This document shows, one piece after another, positions 7,492-13,657 of a stretch of DNA of 64,000 nt (the first letter of the stretch is position 1; every line of letters begins with the position of its first letter). Under the pieces are notes generated by a model, which searched no databases, had not been told where the DNA came from, and saw only the letters and a list, made by a program, of their open reading frames with translations. The DNA is from Pseudomonas poae (GTDB taxonomy: Bacteria; Pseudomonadota; Gammaproteobacteria; Pseudomonadales; Pseudomonadaceae). The stretch is taken from assembly GCA_028869255.1 (NCBI GenBank), contig CP110972.1:4345001-4409000 (forward strand). The letters are read 5' to 3'. A program made the position numbers and the translations under genes.

Positions 7492-8055
7492 ATGTCCCGC
7501 ACTTTTGCCTACTGCCGTGTTTCCACAGTTGACCAAACCACTGACAATCAGGTGCTGGAAATTCGTCAGGCAGGCTTCGACATTCAATCTCAACGTGCAA
7601 TCGTTGAAACCGTGTCAGGCTCCACGCAGGCCAAGGAGCGTGCAGGGTTTCTCAAGTTGGTTGAGCGTATGGAGGCTGGAGACGTGCTGATCGTTACCAA
7701 GCTTGACCGTCTAGGCCGTAATGCCATGGATGTTCGCCAGACGGTTGAGATGCTGGACAATGCCGGTATACGGGTGCATTGCCTTGCCCTTGGGGGAGTT
7801 GACCTGACTTCTGCCGCTGGCAAGATGACCATGCAAGTATTGGCCGCTGTCGCCGAGTTTGAACGTGACCTGTTGATAGAGCGCACCAACGCTGGTCTGT
7901 TACGTGCGAAGGCCGAAGGCAAGAAGCTGGGACGCCCAGCAGCTACCGCCACCACCAAGATAGTGCAGGAAGCCAAAGCCGAAGGCTTGAGTCAGTCAGC
8001 AGCAGCACGTCATTTGGGCATTTCCCTAGCCACCATTAAACGCCATTGGGCATGA
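7492..8055 (+). CDS. Serine recombinase (resolvase/invertase family)
   Basis: Encodes 187 residues, the usual length for Tn3-type resolvases and DNA invertases. The N-terminal catalytic domain has YCRVST with the nucleophilic serine near residue 10, TKLDRLGRN around residues 63-71, and AEFERDLLIERTNAG, all family signatures. The C-terminal segment (LGRP followed by SQSAAARHLGISLATIKRHW) is the helix-turn-helix DNA-binding domain. The family makes a phosphoserine linkage at paired crossover sites to resolve cointegrates or invert segments. No transposase accompanies it. The GACACCAC repeats just upstream are natural candidates for its binding region. Confidence 0.9.
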   Translation: MSRTFAYCRVSTVDQTTDNQVLEIRQAGFDIQSQRAIVETVSGSTQAKERAGFLKLVERMEAGDVLIVTKLDRLGRNAMDVRQTVEMLDNAGIRVHCLALGGVDLTSAAGKMTMQVLAAVAEFERDLLIERTNAGLLRAKAEGKKLGRPAATATTKIVQEAKAEGLSQSAAARHLGISLATIKRHWA

Positions 8056-8121
8056 GCCCAAAAGGTTTTGGTGGAAGGCTTGCCAGCCCCTGTAGCCAGC
8101 CTACAGGTGAGAGCGCCATGA

Positions 8122-8207
8122 GGTAGGAGCCCAAGTGTAACGCACGTATCCGCCCCAACCCCACGTATTACGTGGCCTACAGCCACATTGCAATGCAGAT
8201 TTCTTGC
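8122..8207 (+). repeat. Intergenic element, copy B
   Basis: Gapless diverged relative of 6155-6240, starting about 66 bases after the resolvase stop. Its central dyad is the near-perfect CCACGTA-T-TACGTGG (8161-8175), centred on the same alignment column as the dyad of copy A although the bases differ. The TGGC/GCCA hairpin at 8173-8185 is the alternative fold. Confidence 0.55.
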
Positions 8208-8596
8208 AAGATTCCAACCCTCCAGCCGTTAGCTGCCACGTATCACCTAGCCCATGCGACAGCATGACAGGCCACGTCTCTGTGTGCGAAGCCACACGTC
8301 TCGCCCCCTTCCAAGGTTGATCCTTTCAAGCGTGCATACCCTCAAGGGTACGTGCCAACCCAGTGTTATCGCCAACCACTATCACACACACCAACACTCT
8401 CTCAGCAGCACCACACGCAGTTGATAACCGCTCTCGTTATTTTAGGATTTTGGCGACTCTCCTTTGGCATGCTCGCGAGTCATTGAGTAGCTCTCGATTG
8501 AAAACAGCTTTTCCAGACCAGAGATCAAGTGAGGACGAAAGTTGCTCGACCCTCGCGGCGGACAGAATTTCAGCAGAAAAAAAAAGTGTGAAGGTT
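8208..8596. other. Intergenic stretch between resolvase and CHAT gene
   Basis: No supportable gene. It contains the mini-hairpin motif GCGAAGC within GTGTG...CACAC (8282-8297, also present at 6486-6492) and TACCCT-CA-AGGGTA (about 8338-8351). The latter lies between the plus-strand resolvase and the minus-strand CHAT gene and could help end transcription, though no long T tract follows. Confidence 0.4.
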
Positions 8597-9457
8597 TCAT
8601 TTCGAAGTTTTCTGGTGGTCGACAAACTTTTTCATGTCGATGTATGGCACATGTGTTTGCCCGTGAAAGAACACTCTTTCTACCGCCTGATAAAACTCTT
8701 TAGGATCGGACAAAAACCTCTTCACTTTTGCCCTGACTGACCTTATCAACTGACGATTTGAGTAGCCTGCTTTCGCCACCTCATTATCAATCATCTGATT
8801 CATGATCTCCTGCTTATCCTTCGAACTGTAGTGATGGGTGTAGAAGTTGGAGATTCGTGTATAAAACCACTCACCCGCAATGAATCGTTTAAATCTGCTA
8901 TCAAGGTGTGCCAGCGCTTTATTGAGTTCGCCGGTTGAAACAACCTCCTTGTAGAAGGGTAAGAGTGAATCTTGAATTGCTCCTACTTCAATCTCTTCGC
9001 TTGGTGCAATCATAAAGTTGAATGGGCATGGCGACTTGATATCCACTGACTCACACAATTCAAAGCCTTCGCATGTCGCAAGTACAACAGCCACATTGTT
9101 TCGTGTTGCCGCATTCACTGGAGCTATCAGGGCAGCTAAATCCCGCCAAGGTATATATTCCTTGCTAGCAGCTAACCATAACCCTTTCGTTTTATCGCCA
9201 TGGCACTCAAAGTGCAGGGCTGGTAGCAATACACCTGCTTTGCACTCGTTCTCTATGGCTTTTAAATGAGCTACAAGCGTAACCCTGCTTTTCACTACAT
9301 ATCGGGTACAGTAGTTGTAACGACTTATGCTGTTGGCAAAATCAGTGACGTCCTCATGCAATCGTCGCCCTGTCTGACTTTCGCCTTCGCTGAGGCCATC
9401 AAAGATGAATAGCTGATTGTTGCGACAGATCGCTGTGTAGGTTATCTCTACCGTCAT
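8597..9457 (-). CDS. CHAT/caspase-like cysteine protease
   Basis: Encodes 286 residues from an ATG with GGGGAG ten bases upstream; an in-frame GTG at 9481 is less likely. Residues 78-88 (LPALHFECHGD) end a beta strand with H86-G87, and residues 122-131 (VAVVLATCEG) end the next core strand with C129. A His-Gly followed by a Cys after a hydrophobic strand is the catalytic dyad arrangement of caspase/CHAT proteases. The later FMIAPSEEIEVGA and FYKEVVSTGELNKAL fit the CHAT pattern of a substrate-loop strand then an 'FY..h..G.h..AL' helix. The C-terminal 90 residues are not recognised and may be a target or regulatory part. It follows the DUF4145 gene by 27 bases on the same strand. I infer a proteolytic effector; no substrate can be named. 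Confidence 0.65.
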   Translation of the reverse strand: MTVEITYTAICRNNQLFIFDGLSEGESQTGRRLHEDVTDFANSISRYNYCTRYVVKSRVTLVAHLKAIENECKAGVLLPALHFECHGDKTKGLWLAASKEYIPWRDLAALIAPVNAATRNNVAVVLATCEGFELCESVDIKSPCPFNFMIAPSEEIEVGAIQDSLLPFYKEVVSTGELNKALAHLDSRFKRFIAGEWFYTRISNFYTHHYSSKDKQEIMNQMIDNEVAKAGYSNRQLIRSVRAKVKRFLSDPKEFYQAVERVFFHGQTHVPYIDMKKFVDHQKTSK

Positions 9458-9484
9458 TGTCCTATGCTCCCCAGCAATCACAAT

Positions 9485-10138
9485 CTACTGCATATCTTCC
9501 AACAGTTTCTTTGTAATCACTTCCTGTTGAATCCAGTTAACAGTGATCTGGATCAACAACTTCAAATCCTTAATGTCTTTACCTTCCCACTTTCGCACGT
9601 AATGGGTTTCATCATTCCCAAGCCAGATAGCCCGCTTAGCACACTGCTTAACATTCTCATTTGAAACGAAAGCTTCAATAACCTGTGCAATCGGGCGCTT
9701 TTTAATATCTTCTTCTTTGTCAGGATTCTGAGCAGTGCAATAGTCTTTAATTAGATACTCTAGAGACTTCCTGAATCCCACACCGGCTATCTCTCCCAAA
9801 CCATAGGCCTCGGCTTGAAATGCCTGGTTATAAATCTGCGCAAACTGTGGTGAGATATCCGCAACTTCCTGTACAACAGCAACAGATTTAGGAGTACGTG
9901 GCAGCAATGACACCAAGAAATGGTGCCCTTTCATCCTATCCCTTCTGTATGACGCTATAAACATCTTCCTACAGTCGACTTTGGGGCAGGTGAATAGTAC
10001 ATCCGCATCACCATTATCACTACATGTAAGGCCCGTTAAAAAGTTTGGATTGATACCTATATTGCATATGGGACAGGTATCGGGCAGCAAATCTACGCTA
10101 ATATGCTCTTTCCCACCATTAATTAAAAGCCTGTCCAT
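9485..10138 (-). CDS. DUF4145-domain protein with N-terminal zinc ribbon
   Basis: Encodes 217 residues from ATG at 10138 (in-frame GTG two codons earlier). C22-x2-C25 and C51-x4-C56 form a probable zinc ribbon. The rest matches the DUF4145 helical domain: GLGEIAGVGFRKSLEYLIKDY at about 113-133 and the conserved LGND...H near 173-179. DUF4145 is a HEPN-like fold often found in restriction and phage-defence loci; it is known as a domain in nucleases or as a sensor partner. The canonical R-x4-6-H ribonuclease motif is not clearly present, so it may sense or bind instead of cutting RNA. It is the first gene of a two-gene operon with the CHAT protease. Confidence 0.75.
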   Translation of the reverse strand: MDRLLINGGKEHISVDLLPDTCPICNIGINPNFLTGLTCSDNGDADVLFTCPKVDCRKMFIASYRRDRMKGHHFLVSLLPRTPKSVAVVQEVADISPQFAQIYNQAFQAEAYGLGEIAGVGFRKSLEYLIKDYCTAQNPDKEEDIKKRPIAQVIEAFVSNENVKQCAKRAIWLGNDETHYVRKWEGKDIKDLKLLIQITVNWIQQEVITKKLLEDMQ

Positions 10139-10144
10139 ACTCAC

Positions 10145-10348
10145 CCCAAATTAATCAAGCTAGTTAGTGCTCATGCCGCCGCAATCAAAATTCGTAATCA
10201 CACTCGCCTTGTAACACCCTTAGACTATCCGCAATCATTGCAAACCGCCATCAGTTGCCTGTGTGTGACCTCTGGGCAGTGATGAAGACCCGAATAGCCT
10301 AGAAAAAACTGCTACATTGGGGGCACACTCGTTGGGAGCACGGGGACA
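10145..10348. promoter_or_regulatory. Divergent intergenic region
   Basis: A 204-base A/T-leaning gap separates the minus-strand DUF4145-CHAT operon from a plus-strand small gene, so it should hold two divergent promoters. On the minus strand TTGATT and TAACTA are spaced about 16 bases apart close to the operon start, a weak sigma-70 candidate. No clear operator palindrome was seen. Confidence 0.3.
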
Positions 10349-10519
10349 ATGCCTATCCGTAGAAGTAGAGATTTTGACCTTAACGCTAGCGTAGTACGAC
10401 TCACGCAAGAGAAGCTTGCAGACTTCCTTGATGAGACAGAGCTTGCTCAGACACAGGTCAGGCTTGTGGCAGGAAAGATCAGCTTTGACGCCCCTGAATC
10501 TGTCCTAGAGAAAATCTAA
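10349..10519 (+). CDS. Small protein, possible DNA-binding or antitoxin-like (56 aa)
   Basis: Encodes 56 residues beginning MPIRRSRDFDLNASVV, a basic N-terminus followed by two amphipathic stretches (RLTQEKLADFLDET and ELAQTQVRLVAGK) that could be a helix pair. GGAG lies 11-14 bases before the ATG with GGGG closer in. No family identified. It is divergent from the DUF4145-CHAT pair and could be a regulator or third component, but this rests only on position. It is the last gene with island-like composition; the next gene is typical Pseudomonas chromosome. Confidence 0.4.
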   Translation: MPIRRSRDFDLNASVVRLTQEKLADFLDETELAQTQVRLVAGKISFDAPESVLEKI

Positions 10520-10625
10520 CAACATTTCGGCCAGCCAGCCGGTTGAGCTGGGCTGCTAGTGTTTTGTTGCACAACATTAAGAAGTGTTGTTCCAGCTACC
10601 TCTAACCCCCCTCAGGACTGACGCC

Positions 10626-11108
10626 ATGTTTCGGATATACAGCTTGATGCTGGCGTTAACCCTGGGCCTGACCGGCTGCGCGTCCTGGTTCGAAGACGAT
10701 GCGCCCCCGCCCCACGTATCCCTGGTGAAAGTCGAGGTGGTGCGCGCCAAGTTGCTCGAGCAGAAATTCAAACTGTACTTTCGCGTGGACAACCGCGACG
10801 ACGCCGACCTGACCGTGCGCGGCCTGATCTACAAGGTCACGCTGGGTGACTTTGTGCTGACCGAAGGCGAGTCCAATGAATGGCTGACCGTGCCGCCGCG
10901 CAGCCATAAATTTTTCAGGGTGTCGGTGCGCACTAACCTCTGGCCGCAGATCCGCGATGTGGTGCAGATGCTGAAAAAACCTGATCACCCCGTGCCTTAT
11001 CGCCTGGAGGGTGAGCTGAAAACCGGATTATTCATCGGTTATGACGTGCAGGTGAACCACAATGGCGAGATAATCCCCGGCGATTTTATTCCGGAGCGAC
11101 ATCGATGA
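10626..11108 (+). CDS. WHy/LEA14-type lipoprotein
   Basis: Encodes 160 residues. The start at 10626 gives a lipoprotein signal peptide ([10 protein letters not shown], lipidated Cys18); an in-frame start at 10584 would bury it. The body ([20 protein letters not shown], then [15 protein letters not shown]) is the LEA14/WHy beta-sandwich typical of small Pseudomonas periplasmic lipoproteins, known from plant stress proteins and conserved in bacteria without a proven biochemical role. It overlaps the next gene by 4 bases (ATGA), so the two are co-translated. It marks the switch from island to chromosomal composition. Confidence 0.8.
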   Translation: MFRIYSLMLALTLGLTGCASWFEDDAPPPHVSLVKVEVVRAKLLEQKFKLYFRVDNRDDADLTVRGLIYKVTLGDFVLTEGESNEWLTVPPRSHKFFRVSVRTNLWPQIRDVVQMLKKPDHPVPYRLEGELKTGLFIGYDVQVNHNGEIIPGDFIPERHR

Positions 11109-11305
11109 CTCAGCAACCCCATGTTCATGGTCCTGACTGCAACCACGATCACGATCACCATGATCACGACCATGGCCATGTCCACGGCCCGAACTGCGGC
11201 CACGCTCACCAGGAGCCGGTGCGCAACGCCTTGAAAGACGTTGGCCGCAACGATCCTTGCCCATGCGGCAGTGAGAAAAAATTCAAGAAGTGCCACGGGG
11301 CCTGA
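11105..11305 (+). CDS. His-rich SEC-C motif protein
   Basis: Encodes 66 residues. The C-terminus carries the SEC-C zinc motif ([17 protein letters not shown]), the metal-binding tail also found at the end of SecA. The N-terminal 40 residues are almost all His, Asp, Gly and Cys, with two related units (HVHGPDCNH and HVHGPNCGH) separated by an HD run. The SEC-C fold binds one zinc; the His/Cys tract would bind more metal ions. Short SEC-C proteins of this type occur next to the WHy lipoprotein in Pseudomonas. Function unproven; metal storage or chaperone-like roles are inference. Confidence 0.85.
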   Translation: MTQQPHVHGPDCNHDHDHHDHDHGHVHGPNCGHAHQEPVRNALKDVGRNDPCPCGSEKKFKKCHGA

Positions 11306-11321
11306 TGCCCTGAATACAGTC

Positions 11322-11353
11322 AGTGTGGGAGCTGGCTGGCCTGCTCCCACATT
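11322..11353. terminator. Inverted repeat between convergent genes
   Basis: TGTGGGAGC and GCTCCCACA pair across a short loop between the plus-strand SEC-C gene and the minus-strand kinase gene. The arms resemble half of the local REP family, so it is either a single REP or a bidirectional terminator. Confidence 0.5.
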
Positions 11354-11363
11354 TGATCGTGTT

Positions 11364-12754
11364 TCAAGCCAGTTTTTTTCGCTGAAACGCCAGCTCCACC
11401 TCCAGCCCCCCACCCTCGCGATTACTCAAACTCAATCGCCCCGCATGCGCCCGGGCAATAGTGTGGGCAATGCTCAACCCCAACCCATACCCGCCGGTCT
11501 CGGCATTGCGTGACCCTTCCACCCGGTAGAACGGCTCCATCACCTGCTCCAACTGCTCCTGGGGAATCCCCGGGCCACGGTCGCTGATGACGATCTTCAG
11601 GCTGTCCGCCTGGTCCTCGACCCGCACCACCACGTCGCTGCCATAACGCACCGCATTTTCCAGCAGGTTCTGCACGCAACGCTTCAAGCTGCGGGCATAC
11701 CCCGGCAACGGCTGTTTCGCACGGCCCTCGATCAGCACGCTTTCGCCCACGTCCTGCAGATCCGCCTGCAAGCTTTGCAGCAGGGCATTGATGTCGATGT
11801 TCTGCCGCGCCTCGTTGATCTCGCCGCTGCTGACAAAATCCAGGGTGCTGGACACCATGTGCTCCATTTCTTCCAGGTCGCTGCGAAAGCGCTCCTTGGT
11901 CGGGGTGTCGTCGAGCATCTCGGTGCGCAGCCGCAGACGTGTGATCGGTGAGCGCAGGTCGTGGGAAATCGCCGCCAGAAACCGCGTGCGCTCGGCGATA
12001 TTGGCGATCAGCCGTTGCTGCATCGCATTAAACGCCTGGGCGGCACGGCGGACTTCGGTGGGGCCGTCCACCGATAACGGCGGGCGCTGGATGTCCCGGC
12101 CCAGCGCTTCGGCGGCCTCGGCCAGCGCGTTGAGCGGGCGGATGGCCAGACGCACCGCCACCAGGGCGATCACCACCAGCACCAACACCCTAAGCAGGTA
12201 AATGCGCATCACGTAGTCGAACAACAGGTCCAGCGGCGAGGTACTGGTCCAGCCCTGCTCTTCACTGGCGTCCACTTGCAACCAGCGCCCATCGGGCAGG
12301 CGCAGGTCGATCAGAAATTGCCCCACCACGGGTTTGGAGCCCAGCAACGTCGACAGCCCGGCGCTCTGCCCTTCGCCATCCACCAGGGCCAGGCGCAACA
12401 GGATCAGGGTCTGGGCATAGCCGGTTTTCTCCGACAGTACTTTTTAATCAGACGCTCCGTGGGCCGGTCGCTGTCGTTGAGGCTGCTCGAAGTGTGGCTG
12501 GCCTGATCACTCAAGGTCAGGCGGAAATGCGGCGTATCGAGCATTTTGATCAACTGATCGGCCTGCTGCGGGTCGCGGTGCACCAGGCGCACCACGTCTG
12601 CCAGGCGCGTGGCGATCAGCCGCGCAGGGATTTCCAGCACCTGGCCATGGCGCCGGTCATACCAGATGCTGCTGGTCAGGGCCTGGGCTGCGAGCATACC
12701 GCTGACCAGAATCAGCACCAGCCGCCCGAACAGCGACCGCGGCAGCAGCCTCAC
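11364..12754 (-). pseudogene. Sensor histidine kinase, frameshifted as read
   Basis: Two frames together encode an EnvZ-type kinase of about 463 residues. The 5' part (12754 to about 12440) has the first membrane helix (LFGRLVLILVSGML) and periplasmic segment. The 3' part has the second helix (LLRVLVLVVIALVAV), HAMP linker, the H-box SHDLRSPITRLRL (His near residue 263), N-box NLLENAVRYG, and DRGPGIP and GLGLSI ATP motifs. One base is missing in the T5 run at 12441-12445; restoring it joins IKK to VLSEKTGYAQ and gives one protein. The 5' end overlaps the response regulator by 4 bases. The pair faces a siderophore receptor, so iron-chelate sensing is a reasonable inference. Homopolymer miscall, true mutation or frameshift expression are all possible. 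Confidence 0.85.
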
Positions 12755-13461
12755 GACTCCAGCACCACGTCATCGGCGGTGAGCATGTAACCCTCGTTGC
12801 GCACGGTCTTGATCAGCCCCGCCGGCAGTTGCGAGCGCAGGCGGCTCACGCACACATCGATGGAACGGTCGAACGGCGTGCTGTCTTTGTCGAACACATG
12901 GTTGAGCAAAAAATCTCGGCTCAATGGGCGGTTGGGATGCTGCAACAACAGGCGCAGCACACGGTAATCCGAGTTACCGAGGCTGACCACCACGCCTTCC
13001 GGCGTCAGCAATTGCCGCGCCCGCGTATCAAGCTGCCAGCCAGCGAAGCGAATGCTCGGCGCCTCGTCCAGCCGCGCACGGTCCGGAAAACTCTGCACCC
13101 GGCGCAACACCACCTTGATCCGCACCAGCAATTCACGCGGGTCAAAGGGCTTGGGCAGGTAGTCATCGGCGCCGATTTCCAGGCCCACGATGCGATCGAT
13201 CAGCGAGCCCTTGGCAGTCAACATCACCACCGGGATGTTGGAGTTGACCCGCAGCTCGCGGCACAGGCTCAGGCCGTCTTCGCCGGGCAGCATCAGGTCG
13301 AGCACGATCAGGTCGATCACATTCAGCGCCAGGCGGCGGCGCATTTCCTTGCCGTCGGCGGCGGTGGACACCTGAAAGCCGGCGTCGCTCAGGTAGTCGC
13401 AGAGCAACTGGCGGATTTGCGGGTCGTCATCGACGATCAACAAGTGGTCTTGTTTGGCCAT
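12751..13461 (-). CDS. OmpR-family response regulator
   Basis: Encodes 236 residues. The receiver domain has the acidic pocket (VDDD at 10-13), phosphoacceptor D55 in VLDLMLPG, T82 and K104 in YLPKP. The C-terminal winged helix includes LLQHPNRPLSRDFLL and the RSIDVCVSRLR recognition region. The 3' end overlaps the sensor kinase gene by 4 bases, the usual translational coupling of a two-component pair. It is divergent from the TonB receptor with 196 bases between, so it may control that promoter together with Fur; that is inference from position. Confidence 0.93.
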   Translation of the reverse strand: MAKQDHLLIVDDDPQIRQLLCDYLSDAGFQVSTAADGKEMRRRLALNVIDLIVLDLMLPGEDGLSLCRELRVNSNIPVVMLTAKGSLIDRIVGLEIGADDYLPKPFDPRELLVRIKVVLRRVQSFPDRARLDEAPSIRFAGWQLDTRARQLLTPEGVVVSLGNSDYRVLRLLLQHPNRPLSRDFLLNHVFDKDSTPFDRSIDVCVSRLRSQLPAGLIKTVRNEGYMLTADDVVLES

Positions 13462-13620
13462 GGGCAGTCGAACCTAAAACTCAAAATGCAGGAGATAACC
13501 GAAAGTTCAGCCAACGGTGCGCGCAAATGTAATGGAATGTTGTGGGAAACCATAATCACGCATCAGCGATACAAAGCCAGGGCATGGCCAGTGGAATCGC
13601 TCTTTAGACTACCGAACCTA

Positions 13621-13640
13621 AATGAGAGTAATTGTAATTT
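13621..13640 (+). promoter_or_regulatory. Fur box upstream of siderophore receptor
   Basis: AATGAGAGTAATTGTAATTT, 18 bases before the receptor start codon, resembles Pseudomonas Fur sites (pattern AATGAGAATAATT plus its partial mirror). It would give iron repression of the receptor and downstream transporter. Exact binding is untested. Confidence 0.6.
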
Positions 13641-13657
13641 AGACTCGGAAGTAGCCC

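Noticed and set aside
8363..8740. 125-codon plus-strand frame near the CHAT gene
   Set aside because: Overlaps the 3' end of the CHAT gene in antisense, no ribosome site and no protein-like pattern.
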